Shown here: positions 1 through 7,458 of the stretch, in pieces
Position numbering within the stretch: position 1 is the first letter of the stretch
How the letters are laid out: each line of letters opens with the position of its first letter
NCBI GenBank assembly: GCA_905204935.1
Contig: CAJLBJ010000013.1
Coordinates: 1 to 52,574 of the forward strand
Reading direction: 5' to 3'
Source: an uncultured Lactobacillus sp.
GTDB lineage: Bacteria; Bacillota; Bacilli; Lactobacillales; Lactobacillaceae
Length of the DNA stretch: 52,574 bases
Program-made: the position numbers and the translations under genes
Notes under the pieces: generated by a model
Told to the model about the DNA's origin: nothing
The model's input: the letters and a program-made list of their open reading frames with translations, nothing else
Database searches by the model: none

Positions 1-51
1 GACTGTAAATCCGCTCCTTCGGGTTCGGTGGTTCGAATCCACTCCCTTCCA
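1..51 (+). tRNA. tRNA-Tyr (GTA), 5' part outside the window
   Basis: Only the part from the anticodon arm onward is present. The anticodon GTA lies at 5-7, followed by a long variable arm (CCGCTCC TTC GGG type), a T-arm (stem 27-31 with 39-43, loop TTCGAAT) and the 3' acceptor strand CCCTTCC at 44-50. The long variable arm and GTA anticodon fit bacterial tRNA-Tyr. It is the first visible member of the tRNA cluster. Confidence 0.9.
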
Positions 52-57
52 TTTTAT

Positions 58-131
58 AGGGATATAGTTTAAAGGTAGAACTACGGTCTCCAAAACCGTC
101 AGTGTGGGTTCGATTCCTACTATCCCTGCCA
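58..131 (+). tRNA. tRNA-Trp (CCA)
   Basis: Acceptor strands AGGGATA (58-64) and TATCCCT (121-127) pair fully, followed by discriminator G and an encoded CCA end (129-131). The anticodon CCA sits in the loop CTCCAAA. All arms are recognisable. It lies 6 bases after tRNA-Tyr and is probably co-transcribed with it. Confidence 0.95.
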
Positions 132-140
132 TGTTTTGAT

Positions 141-214
141 GGCGATAGTGGCGAAGTGGTTAACGCACCGGATTGTGGCTCCGGCACGCGTGGGTTCGAT
201 CCCCATCTATCGCC
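141..214 (+). tRNA. tRNA-His (GTG)
   Basis: The anticodon GTG lies in the loop TTGTGGC. The acceptor GCGATAG (142-148) pairs with CTATCGC (207-213). G141 then forms the extra G-1 opposite C214, the hallmark of tRNA-His. No CCA is encoded. Confidence 0.95.
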
Positions 215-221
215 CTTTGAT

Positions 222-293
222 TGGGGTATAGCCAAGCGGTAAGGCAAGGGACTTTGACTCCCTCATGCGCTGGTTCGAATCCAGCTACCCCAG
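222..293 (+). tRNA. tRNA-Gln (TTG)
   Basis: Acceptor TGGGGTA (222-228) pairs with TACCCCA (286-292). The anticodon TTG is in the loop CTTTGAC, and the T-arm carries TTCGAAT. Part of the same tRNA cluster, 7 bases after tRNA-His. Confidence 0.95.
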
Positions 294-315
294 TAAGGAT
301 TTGTTCCTTTTTTAT

Positions 316-386
<71 letters not shown>

Positions 387-432
387 TTAGAGTAGTTGCC
401 TGAGGCGCTAACCTATAATATTAATATTTTAT

Positions 433-516
433 GCCGGTGTGGCGGAATTGGCAGACGCGCTGGACTCAAAATCCAGTGTCCCTTGGGACGTATCGGTTCG
501 ACCCCGATCACCGGTA
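433..516 (+). tRNA. tRNA-Leu (CAA), prophage attachment target
   Basis: Acceptor GCCGGTG (433-439) pairs with CACCGGT (509-515). The anticodon loop CTCAAAA gives CAA, and the long variable arm (GTCCCTTGGGAC type) identifies a class II tRNA-Leu. Its last 13 bases belong to the 15-bp repeat that recurs at 19957, so the prophage inserted in the 3' end and restored the tRNA. Confidence 0.95.
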
Positions 517-518
517 TT
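504..518 (+). repeat. attL core (15-bp direct repeat)
   Basis: CCGATCACCGGTATT is shared exactly with 19957-19971 and overlaps the T-arm and acceptor end of tRNA-Leu. This is the normal placement for a tyrosine-recombinase attachment core. Confidence 0.88.
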
Positions 519-542
519 TTTATAAACCGTTATAAACAGTAA

Positions 543-565
543 AGTCCGAGAAATCGGGCTTTTTT
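543..565. terminator. Terminator after tRNA-Leu / integrase remnant
   Basis: Hairpin AGTCCGA-GAAA-TCGGGCT followed by a T run. It lies between the tRNA and the convergent integrase end. Confidence 0.75.
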
Positions 566-589
566 CTTTGCAGTTACAGTTAAAAACAG

Positions 590-775
590 TTAAAAATCGT
601 GAAAAAGTTGTCCAGAAAGTTGTCCAATTGCTTGGGTGATTTTTTGCTCTTGTTTTTCTCGATACTCGTCAATTAGATAGGCATATCTTTTAGCAGTAAT
701 CGTCATGTTAGAGTGACCAAGACGTTTACTAATTGCGTATAAGTCTATTCCTTGATAGAGCAAATAAGCAACATG
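590..775 (-). pseudogene. int: Phage integrase, C-terminal fragment (tyrosine recombinase)
   Basis: On the minus strand about 61 codons read as the end of a tyrosine recombinase: LLYQGIDLYAISKRLGHSN contains the RLGH box, and RYAYL carries the likely catalytic tyrosine. A complete integrase is about 370-390 residues, so the N-terminal arm-binding and core domains and the first catalytic Arg are missing. A TAA precedes the fragment immediately (776-778), and the adjoining DNA encodes a portal protein on the opposite strand. It normally catalyses integration and excision at tRNA-Leu; this remnant cannot. Confidence 0.9.
604..626. repeat. Candidate integrase arm-type sites, left (GTTGTCCA x2)
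   Basis: AAAGTTGTCCA occurs at 604-614 and 616-626, 12 bp apart, inside the last codons of the integrase fragment. The same octamer GTTGTCCA occurs twice near attR at 19900-19918. Paired short direct repeats flanking both att cores are typical of integrase arm-binding sites. This role is an inference. Confidence 0.55.
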
Positions 776-1194
776 TTACTACATCAAACATGTCGCCTTT
801 TACAGAACAGCTCCGAACAGCTGCCGCAGGATTTGCTGGAGAAATGGGTTTGACGCTTGATGATTTAGGATTTGTATCAGATAATCCATCAAGCGTTGAA
901 GCAATCAAAGCTAGCCATGAGGGGTTGCGTTTAGCTGGTAAGAAAGCTCAGAGAAGTTTGGGCTCTGGTTTACTAAACGTAGCTTATGTAGCTGTATGTT
1001 TGAAAGATGGGATTCCTTATACTAGGACTAGATTTATGGATACTATACCAAAATGGGAACCTCTATTTGAGGCGGATGCATCTGCTTTAGGTTTGATTGG
1101 CGATGCAGCAATCAAACTAAATCAAGTAATACCTGGAATTGTTGATGAAAATACGATTCGTGATTATACGGGTATGGGTGGTAAGAATGGATAA
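776..1194 (+). pseudogene. Phage portal protein, C-terminal fragment
   Basis: The reading frame encodes the end of an SPP1 gp6-like portal protein. Characteristic stretches are NMSPFTEQLRTAAAGFAGE, LTLDDLGF, SNPSS/DNPSS, EGLRLAGKKAQRSLG, WEPLFEADASALGLIGDA and the IRDYTGM end. Portals are about 450-500 residues and form the dodecameric DNA gate at the capsid vertex; only about 138 residues remain. The fragment begins at the palindrome ACATGT (773-778), where it abuts the oppositely oriented integrase remnant, so a deletion joined the two. No start codon with a ribosome binding site belongs to it. It overlaps the next gene by 8 bp. Confidence 0.85.
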
Positions 1195-2452
1195 AGATAT
1201 TGTTCCTGATTTATTAAAAGCTATTCAAGAAGAATTTGAAAAAGATAGAATTGACAGTAAAAATATTAAGAGATTATTAAAGCTACTAAATGACAATAAT
1301 GCAACTTATATAAATGCTAATGAATATGCAATTGAAATAGGTGAATTGCTTTCTAAGGTATTAAATAAGCATATAAGAAAAGAAATATTACCAGATGGAA
1401 AAATGTATTTTAACATTGCTGATCGCATACTGAACGAAACTCTTAAAAATAATTATGAATTGATTGCAGATTATGCGGAAAATGTACAAGCTCAATTGAA
1501 TAAAAAAGCAGATATTAGTTTGAAAGCTAAGCGACTACAAATTAATCAAGATAGGATAGATAGTTTGGTTAATAAATTGGTTAGTAAAGATGATTTCGAA
1601 GCAGTTAGATTCATTTTAAAAGAGCCTATTGTAAATTTTAGTCAAAGTATTGTGGATGATGCAATAGAAGTAAATGTAGATTTTCATGCCAAGGTAGGTA
1701 TGGCCCCAAAAATAGTACGTACTGCAGTTGCTAAAGCATGTAAATGGTGCAGAAAACTTGAAGGAATCCATGATTATCATAGTTTGAAAAATGAAGATGT
1801 ATTTCATAGACATGATAACTGTCGATGTACGGTAGATTATTTTCCTGGAGAGGGAAAAAAGCAAAATGTTTGGACGAAACAAGAAAGGAAAATTGCCAAG
1901 AATAGCGCTCAAAGAAAAAAACATCAATTTGAAGACATAAAAGCAAATAATCATAAATCTGATAGTGCTGAATATAAGAAGATGATTGAAGTATTAGGTA
2001 AAGATAATATGCCGGTCTCTGTCGCAAAATTCCAGGATATGAAGTATAATGATAGTGAAGATTACAAATTAGTCAATGGATATATGAAATCTGTTGAAAA
2101 AGGTGAAATTTCTCCGTTAATTGGATTCGAGTATTTTAAAGCTTATCACAATGAATTGTCAAAAAGTCTAGTTGGCGCCACTTTATCAAATGGTATGGAG
2201 ATAAAAGAAGTAAGTTTTCATTTTACTGCACGATCAATCGGAACTCACAATTGGGCAAGCCCTAATAATTCAGCTGAGATAATGAAAAGATTAAATCATA
2301 GACATGTACCTTTAAATGATATATTAGAATGTATTAGTAACGGAAAAATTAAAAGGGAAACAACCAATAGTATATTATTTGAATTACCAGGCAAATGTTT
2401 AGTATCGTATAATCCAATTAATCATAAATTGATTCAATGTAATCCAAAGTAG
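1187..2452 (+). CDS. MuF-like minor head protein with C-terminal toxin-like domain
   Basis: The chosen start, ATG at 1187 within the portal end, gives 421 residues; GGGTGG upstream is a fair ribosome binding site. Residues about 1-250 resemble phage minor head/head-morphogenesis proteins: helical, then a Cys/His cluster (ACKWC, later HRHDNCRCTVDYF). The region from about 260 differs in style. It runs through a SPLIGFEYFKAYHNEL segment to HFTARSIG (H345, R349), HRHVPLND (371-373) and a C-terminal LVSYNPINHKLIQCNP. This layout matches the phage BECR-fold nuclease domains (Barnase/EndoU/ColicinE5/RelE-like, PBECR) fused to MuF proteins, the prophage polymorphic toxins. The family assignment is from memory and moderate; an RNase activity is inferred. 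The gene is intact although the portal before it is broken, and a small acidic gene follows after 10 bp. Confidence 0.7.
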   Translation: MDKDIVPDLLKAIQEEFEKDRIDSKNIKRLLKLLNDNNATYINANEYAIEIGELLSKVLNKHIRKEILPDGKMYFNIADRILNETLKNNYELIADYAENVQAQLNKKADISLKAKRLQINQDRIDSLVNKLVSKDDFEAVRFILKEPIVNFSQSIVDDAIEVNVDFHAKVGMAPKIVRTAVAKACKWCRKLEGIHDYHSLKNEDVFHRHDNCRCTVDYFPGEGKKQNVWTKQERKIAKNSAQRKKHQFEDIKANNHKSDSAEYKKMIEVLGKDNMPVSVAKFQDMKYNDSEDYKLVNGYMKSVEKGEISPLIGFEYFKAYHNELSKSLVGATLSNGMEIKEVSFHFTARSIGTHNWASPNNSAEIMKRLNHRHVPLNDILECISNGKIKRETTNSILFELPGKCLVSYNPINHKLIQCNPK

Positions 2453-2462
2453 GAGGAAAATT

Positions 2463-2699
2463 ATGTTTGGTTTAACAAATGATGAGTTAGAATTTTTAAA
2501 AAAGTGTAGCAATGATATAAGAATATTAGTAGACGATAAAAATCTTGATGAGTTACAAACAGAGATAAGTTGGTATTTAACAAGTGAAGATTGTATGTAT
2601 TATGATGAAGATGGTGATAACTGGTATAATGAAAAAGGTAAATATATTCAAAATTTATATGACAAAATAATTGACTGGAAATATAATACAGAAAAATAG
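2463..2699 (+). CDS. Small acidic protein, candidate immunity partner of the MuF toxin
   Basis: A 78-residue soluble protein, rich in Asp/Glu and Tyr/Trp (for example TSEDCMYYDEDGDNWYNEKG), with no signal peptide or membrane segment. A strong site AGGAGG lies just before the ATG, and the gene starts 10 bp after the toxin-tailed head gene, followed by a terminator. I do not recognise a family. Size, acidity, tight coupling and position are what one expects of an immunity protein that shields the lysogen from a basic nuclease domain. This is inference from context. The alternative is an unrelated phage accessory gene. Confidence 0.6.
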   Translation: MFGLTNDELEFLKKCSNDIRILVDDKNLDELQTEISWYLTSEDCMYYDEDGDNWYNEKGKYIQNLYDKIIDWKYNTEK

Positions 2700-2719
2700 T
2701 ATCGTATATAACAATGTTT

Positions 2720-2759
2720 TAGCATTCAATCAAAGTTAAGTGGTTGAGTGCTATTTTTA
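2720..2759 (+). terminator. Terminator after the toxin/immunity pair
   Basis: TAGCATTCAA pairs with TTGAGTGCTA (one wobble) followed by TTTTTA. It closes the transcription unit ending at 2699 and separates it from the next gene. Confidence 0.75.
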
Positions 2760-2823
2760 TATCCAAAATCCTGAATTTTAATTATACTTTTGTATGAACA
2801 AATAATACAAAAGGTGATTAGAA

Positions 2824-3666
2824 ATGACAGAAAAATCAAAAGCTACAAAAGAATTTTTATTGGAAAATGTACTTAATGTGGTTATTCAGTATGCTGCAGA
2901 AGGTGGCAAAAAATATGTCGCTGGACAATTGTTACCTAATGCTGTGGAGAAAGGGGTTGGTTTTTTGTTAGATTATGGTGCAACATCAATACCTACAATC
3001 GGATCAGCGGTGAGTACTTATCGTACAAACAAAAAAATAGAAAATTTAAATACAATGTTGAATTTATTAAATGACCGTGTAGATGAAATCAATAATCTTT
3101 TCGAGAAACAATCAATCGAAAATAAAAGGGTATTAGATGATGTATTTAATATGGTGATTGAAAAAATAAGCGACACCTATCAAGATGAAAAAATACAATA
3201 TATGATTAGTGGCTATGTAGAGTTATTAGCTGTAGAAAATCCATCTTTCGACACTGCCTATTTGTATTTTGATACTTTGGATAGGTTAACGATATTGGAT
3301 TTAGCTGTGCTAAAACTATCTTATGGAAAAGAAAATCAAACATATATGGATATTTTAGAGAAATTTGATATTGATATTAGTCAATATAGAGCGATACGTG
3401 AAAATTTATATAGAATGGGTTTACTAGAATCCATCTCAGATAATACTGTTGAATCAGACTTGAAACAGCTAAGTGAAGCGATAGATGAATTAAAGACAGT
3501 ATTTGCTGATGCAATTAGTAAGTTATCAAGTGGCAAAGTGAAATCAATAAAAAAATTCACATCTAAATCTAACGTAAAAATAAAATCAAAAAATAGATTG
3601 AAAATATCGAAATTTGGTAGAGATTTTGTCAAATTCTTTTTAAAAGAGTCTTTTTATGAAAATTAA
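2824..3666 (+). CDS. Unknown prophage cargo protein (280 aa), possible lysogenic-conversion gene
   Basis: I do not recognise the family. The N-terminal third has a hydrophobic, glycine-containing stretch (VGFLLDYGATSIPTIGSAVS, about residues 40-60) suggesting membrane contact. A coiled-coil-like helix follows (KIENLNTMLNLLNDRVDEIN, about 70-90). Residues about 155-210 look like a winged-helix fold (LAVLKLSYG ... YRAIRENLYRMGLLES). The tail is very basic (KVKSIKKFTSK ... KSKNRLKISKFGRDFVKFF). It starts after GGTGATTAGAA, stands alone between a terminator and the terminase cluster, and is AT-rich. Single genes with their own signals inside late operons are typical morons, often superinfection exclusion or defence. 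That function is only a suggestion. Confidence 0.6.
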   Translation: MTEKSKATKEFLLENVLNVVIQYAAEGGKKYVAGQLLPNAVEKGVGFLLDYGATSIPTIGSAVSTYRTNKKIENLNTMLNLLNDRVDEINNLFEKQSIENKRVLDDVFNMVIEKISDTYQDEKIQYMISGYVELLAVENPSFDTAYLYFDTLDRLTILDLAVLKLSYGKENQTYMDILEKFDIDISQYRAIRENLYRMGLLESISDNTVESDLKQLSEAIDELKTVFADAISKLSSGKVKSIKKFTSKSNVKIKSKNRLKISKFGRDFVKFFLKESFYEN

Positions 3667-3693
3667 ATATATGTTGTTAAAGAAGGTGATTTT

Positions 3694-3825
3694 ATGTGGT
3701 TATGGATTTTTTTATTTATTTTAATCATGCTACCAATCACAGCATTTGTCATAGGAATATCAATCATTATTCTCTTGCAATGTGTTAAATATGGTCTAAA
3801 TAAAGGTGGTGATCGAGATGGATGA
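3694..3825 (+). CDS. Small single-pass membrane protein (43 aa)
   Basis: ATG at 3694 is preceded by AAGAAGGTGAT, a good ribosome binding site. The peptide is one long hydrophobic segment (IFLFILIMLPITAFVIGI onward through IIILLQC) followed by a short charged tail, KYGLNKGGDRDG. It follows the cargo gene by 27 bp and may be its partner. Function unknown; the start and clear membrane pattern support a real gene. Confidence 0.5.
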   Translation: MWLWIFLFILIMLPITAFVIGISIIILLQCVKYGLNKGGDRDG

Positions 3826-3874
3826 AGATGAATGGGATGAGTTGGAAGAATTTGAAGATTTAGGACTCATCTAA
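3818..3874 (+). CDS. Possible 18-aa acidic micropeptide
   Basis: ATG at 3818 overlaps the end of the membrane peptide and follows GGTGGTGATCGAG. It encodes MDEDEWDELEEFEDLGLI, extremely acidic. It may be the eroded end of a small phage gene. Too short to be sure. Confidence 0.25.
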   Translation: MDEDEWDELEEFEDLGLI

Positions 3875-3897
3875 ACTAGATTGAAAGGGGCGATGAA

Positions 3898-5304
3898 ATG
3901 ACCAATAAACGTATTGGCAATCAAACTCCTACTCAATCGGTAATAATACCATATCAGAAAACTTTGAAAGATGAAGCTGTTAAGTATTATGAACGTACTG
4001 GGCTGAAATGCTATGATTGGCAGAAAAATATGCTGGATGCGATTATGGCTATTGATGTAGATGGCTTGTGGGTACATCAAAAATTTGGCTACGCTATACC
4101 GCGTCGAAACGGTAAGACAGAGGTAATCTATATCAAGGAAATATGGGCCTTAGAAAAAGGATTAAATGTCTTACACACTGCACACCGAATTAGTACTTCG
4201 CATTCATCATTCGAGAAAGTCAAGAAGTACCTGGAAAAGTCAGGATATGTTGATGGTACGCATTTTAACTCAATCAAAGCTAAAGGGCAGGAACGTATTG
4301 AACTTTACGAATCTGGTGGAGTTATCCAGTTTAGAACGCGTACTTCAAGTGGCGGTCTTGGTGAAGGGTTTGACCTGTTGATTATTGACGAAGCACAAGA
4401 ATACACGATAGAACAGGAATCAGCCCTTAAATATACGGTCACTGACTCAGATAATCCGCAAACGATTATGTGTGGAACGCCACCAACGCCTGTATCAAGT
4501 GGTACGGTATTTTCTAGTTATCGTGATACGGTACTTGCTGAAGGAGCTAAATATTCTGGTTGGGCTGAGTGGTCGGTGGACAGTCAAAAGGATATTCATG
4601 ATGTGGATGCCTGGTATAATTCCAATCCATCTTTAGGTTATCATTTATCTGAGCGAAAAATTGAAGCTGAATTGGGCGATGATAAACTGGACCACAATAT
4701 TCAACGTTTGGGTTATTGGCCAAAGTATAATCAGAAGTCGGCTATCACTAAAGGCGAATGGGATACTTTAAAAGTTAATGAATTACCAACGTTTAATGGG
4801 CCACTATTCATTGGTATTAAATACGGAAATGATAATACCAACGTGGCGATGAGTGTAGCAGTCAGAACAGATGATAATCGCATTTTTATTGAAACTTTAG
4901 ACTGTCAATCAATTAGAAATGGCAACCAGTGGATTATTAATTTTATCAAAAACGCCGATGTAGCTAAGGTAGTAGTTGATGGAGCGAATGGTCAGAAGAT
5001 TTTAGCGGATGAATTTAAGGATTTTGGGCTAAAAAAACCAATATTACCAACCGTCAAAGAAATCATTGTGGCCAATTCACTGTGGTCTCAAGCAATTTAT
5101 CAAAAAGAGTTATGCCATAATAATCAGCCGTCACTAACCAAAGTAGCCACGAATTGCGAGAAGCGAAATATTGGCTCAAACGGTGGATTTGGCTATCGCT
5201 CACAGTTTGACGATATGGATATTAGTTTAATGGACAGCGCATTATTAGCGCATTGGATTTGTTACACCACAAAGCCAAAGAAAAAACAAAAAATCAGGTA
5301 TTAG
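3898..5304 (+). CDS. terL: Phage terminase large subunit
   Basis: 468 residues, near full length for TerL, the packaging motor ATPase and headful nuclease. The Walker A box PRRNGKT is at about residues 68-74, Walker B LLIIDEA at about 160-166, and CGTPPTP resembles the motif III coupling region. The C-terminal half should be the RNase H-like nuclease (PLFIGIKYG, then VVVDG, then FDDMDISLMDSALLAHW). The usual first Asp after FIGI is a Lys here; whether that is normal for this subfamily I cannot tell. ATG at 3898 follows AAAGGGG. Unusually the portal/MuF block lies upstream, and scaffold follows directly. Confidence 0.9.
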   Translation: MTNKRIGNQTPTQSVIIPYQKTLKDEAVKYYERTGLKCYDWQKNMLDAIMAIDVDGLWVHQKFGYAIPRRNGKTEVIYIKEIWALEKGLNVLHTAHRISTSHSSFEKVKKYLEKSGYVDGTHFNSIKAKGQERIELYESGGVIQFRTRTSSGGLGEGFDLLIIDEAQEYTIEQESALKYTVTDSDNPQTIMCGTPPTPVSSGTVFSSYRDTVLAEGAKYSGWAEWSVDSQKDIHDVDAWYNSNPSLGYHLSERKIEAELGDDKLDHNIQRLGYWPKYNQKSAITKGEWDTLKVNELPTFNGPLFIGIKYGNDNTNVAMSVAVRTDDNRIFIETLDCQSIRNGNQWIINFIKNADVAKVVVDGANGQKILADEFKDFGLKKPILPTVKEIIVANSLWSQAIYQKELCHNNQPSLTKVATNCEKRNIGSNGGFGYRSQFDDMDISLMDSALLAHWICYTTKPKKKQKIRY

Positions 5305-5328
5305 GCATCTCAAGCGAGGTGCTTTTTT
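5305..5328 (+). terminator. Terminator-like hairpin after terL
   Basis: GCATCTC-AAGC-GAGGTGC (one G-T pair) followed by six T. A terminator between terminase and scaffold is odd inside a late operon and may mark a junction where portal and MuF were lost. Confidence 0.6.
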
Positions 5329-5370
5329 AATACAAAAAATTACCGAACTGCCGGGTAAGCAGGAGAAAGG

Positions 5371-5847
5371 ATGTTTGGAATGTCATTTAAAGTCATCGAA
5401 ACACAAGAAGAGTTGGATAATATCATCGAAGGACGTTTGGCGCGTCAAAAACAACAATATGAAGAGCAACTGCAAGGATATGAACAACTCAAAACTCAAT
5501 ATGAGGATTTACAAAAAGAGGCTGCTGGATTTAAGTCAGCATTAGAAGAAGCGAATACGAAAGCAAGTACAAGTGAGCAATCAATCGCAGATCTGCAATC
5601 AAAGGTAACGAGCTATGAACAAGCTCAGCTAAGAACGAAAATTGCCTTACGACAAGGATTGCCATTTGAATTAGCTGATAGATTGGCCGGAACTAATGAA
5701 GATGAATTGAAGGCAGATGCAGAACGTTTAGCAGGATTTTTAACACCAAAAGAACCGACTGCACCATTAAAAAGTGTAGAAGAACCAGGTATTACCGGTG
5801 AAAATGCCGCGTATCGTTCAATGTTACAAAATTTAAGCAAAGATTAA
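5371..5847 (+). CDS. Phage capsid scaffolding protein
   Basis: 158 residues. The first 110 are a charged coiled coil (QQYEEQLQGYEQLKTQYEDL, then repeated K/E/Q/A), followed by a segment on domain boundaries RTKIALRQGLPFELADRLAG and a short C-terminal capsid-binding tail. This is the pattern of Gram-positive phage scaffolds (DUF4355/GP20-like). It chaperones capsid assembly and leaves the finished shell. It sits immediately before the capsid gene, with AGGAGAAAGG before its ATG. Confidence 0.85.
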   Translation: MFGMSFKVIETQEELDNIIEGRLARQKQQYEEQLQGYEQLKTQYEDLQKEAAGFKSALEEANTKASTSEQSIADLQSKVTSYEQAQLRTKIALRQGLPFELADRLAGTNEDELKADAERLAGFLTPKEPTAPLKSVEEPGITGENAAYRSMLQNLSKD

Positions 5848-5862
5848 AGGAGAGAAAATATT

Positions 5863-6768
5863 ATGGCAGACAACTCATTAAAAACAGGAACATTATTTAA
5901 ACCGGAATTAGTAAAAGAATTAATTTCTAAAGTACAAGGGAAGTCAGTGTTAGCGAAATTATCAGCGCAAACACCAATTCCTTTTAACGGAACAGAACAG
6001 TTTATTTTTAATTTAGAAGGAAATGCTCAAATTGTCGGTGAAGGTGAGCAAAAAGGTGCAGGCAAAGCGACTTTGACTTCTAAAGTGATTAAACCTATTA
6101 AATTTGTCTATCAAGCGCGTATCACTGATGAATTTAAGTATGCTTCTGAAGAAAGACAAATTCAGTATTTACAATCATTTAGTGATGGATTTGCTAAAAA
6201 AATTGCTGAAGCGTTTGATATTGCAGCTTTACATGGATTGGAACCTAAATCCATGACGGATGCAAGCTTTAGAGCAACCAACTCATTTGACGGACAAATT
6301 ACAGCCAACGTAGTAACTTATGCGGAAGATACTTTTGACGATAATATTGAAGCGGCAGTGCAACAAGTGACCGCTAAAGGTGGAACAGTGACTGGTATTG
6401 CAATTTCACCAGTTGGTGGCCAAGCATTAGCTAAAATTAAAGATACAAATAAAAATCCGTTATATCCAGAGTTTCGTTTTGGCCAAAATCCAAATTCTTT
6501 CTACGGAATGGCTTCAGACATCAACAAGAATTTAACTGTAACTGGTGGAACTGCTGAAACAGACCACGCTATTGTTGGTGATTTCCAAAATATGTTCAAG
6601 TGGGGTTATGCTGAAAATGTTCCGTTAGAAATTATCGAATACGGTGATCCTGATGGTGCCGGTCGTGACCTAAAAGCGTACAATGAAATCTGTTTACGTG
6701 CTGAAGCATTTATCGGATGGTGGATTTTAGATACTGAAGCATTTGCTCGTGTTAAAGTAACTGTCTAG
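5863..6768 (+). CDS. Major capsid protein (HK97 fold)
   Basis: 301 residues, 15 bp after the scaffold gene and with a strong AAAGGAGAG site. N-terminal helix, then IPFNGTEQFIFNLEGNAQIV (E-loop-like), FVYQARITDEFKYAS, IAISPVGGQALAKIKD and a C-terminal P/A-domain segment YGDPDGAGRDLKAYNEICLR ending FARVKVTV. These are standard for HK97-type major capsid proteins of lactic phages. Intact; builds the icosahedral shell. Confidence 0.93.
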   Translation: MADNSLKTGTLFKPELVKELISKVQGKSVLAKLSAQTPIPFNGTEQFIFNLEGNAQIVGEGEQKGAGKATLTSKVIKPIKFVYQARITDEFKYASEERQIQYLQSFSDGFAKKIAEAFDIAALHGLEPKSMTDASFRATNSFDGQITANVVTYAEDTFDDNIEAAVQQVTAKGGTVTGIAISPVGGQALAKIKDTNKNPLYPEFRFGQNPNSFYGMASDINKNLTVTGGTAETDHAIVGDFQNMFKWGYAENVPLEIIEYGDPDGAGRDLKAYNEICLRAEAFIGWWILDTEAFARVKVTV

Positions 6769-6781
6769 AGGTGATTTATTT

Positions 6782-7054
6782 ATGAGATATAAAGATGTCA
6801 AAACAGGCGCTATCATCGTAACTGATAGCGTCCTTGGTGGTGATTGGGTGCTAGCTGATGAATTAGTTAACGCTGAAAAAGAACCATCAGAAATTGGAAA
6901 AGAGCCTGATGTAGCAGAAGAAGTGATTGAGGAAGATGAAAAACTTGATGAATTGACTGTGCCAGAATTAAAAGCTCGGCTAGATGAAATGGGTGTAACT
7001 TATCCAAATAGTGCTAGAAAACAAGATTTGATTGATATTTTATCTCAATTTTAG
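6782..7054 (+). CDS. Phage head protein with C-terminal SAP/HeH-like helix-extended-helix
   Basis: 90 residues. The N-terminal third is a short beta-rich stretch (TGAIIVTDSVLGGDWV), the middle is acidic (EEVIEEDEKL), and residues about 57-90 read LTVPELKARLDEMG ... ARKQDLIDILSQF, a typical SAP/HeH nucleic-acid-binding fold. Such proteins often sit between capsid and connector genes in siphoviruses. Exact role unknown, perhaps decoration or DNA contact. Confidence 0.7.
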   Translation: MRYKDVKTGAIIVTDSVLGGDWVLADELVNAEKEPSEIGKEPDVAEEVIEEDEKLDELTVPELKARLDEMGVTYPNSARKQDLIDILSQF

Positions 7055-7065
7055 GTGGTGGTAAG

Positions 7066-7458
7066 ATGAATTTTGCAACCATTGATGACTTATCTCAACT
7101 TTGGCGCCCTCTGAAACCAGGAGAAGTAGGACGAGCAGAGTCATTGCTAACAGTCGTGTCTGATTCGCTAAGGATTGAAGCTCAAAAAGTTGGTAAAGAT
7201 TTAGATGTATTAGTGGCTGACAGTACATCTTACGCCAATGTAGTTAAGTCGGTAACCGTTGATGTAGTGGCACGTACTCTCATGACATCTACTGACCAAG
7301 AACCAATGACACAGGTTACGGAAAGTGCTTTGGGATACTCATATAGTGGTTCTTTTTTGGTTCCAGGCGGTGGCTTGTTCATTAAAGACAGTGAACTTAG
7401 ACGCTTGGGTCTAAAAAGGCAACAATACGGGGCGGTAGATTTATATGGCCTTGATTAA
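7066..7458 (+). CDS. Head-tail connector protein (Gp19/Gp15/Gp42-like)
   Basis: 130 residues, helical, beginning FATIDDLSQLWRPLKPGE, with VVSDSLRIEAQKVGKDLD and a C-terminal end SELRRLGLKRQQYGAVDLY. These features match the Phage_Gp19/Gp15/Gp42 adaptor family placed right after the capsid gene. It forms the ring beneath the portal to which tail completion proteins bind. GGTGGT precedes the ATG, and the gene overlaps the next by 14 bp. Confidence 0.8.
   Translation: MNFATIDDLSQLWRPLKPGEVGRAESLLTVVSDSLRIEAQKVGKDLDVLVADSTSYANVVKSVTVDVVARTLMTSTDQEPMTQVTESALGYSYSGSFLVPGGGLFIKDSELRRLGLKRQQYGAVDLYGLD

Noticed and set aside
1616..2027. Minus-strand frames opposite the MuF gene
   Set aside because: Phe/Ile/Tyr-rich translations expected from AT-rich antisense, without start signals.
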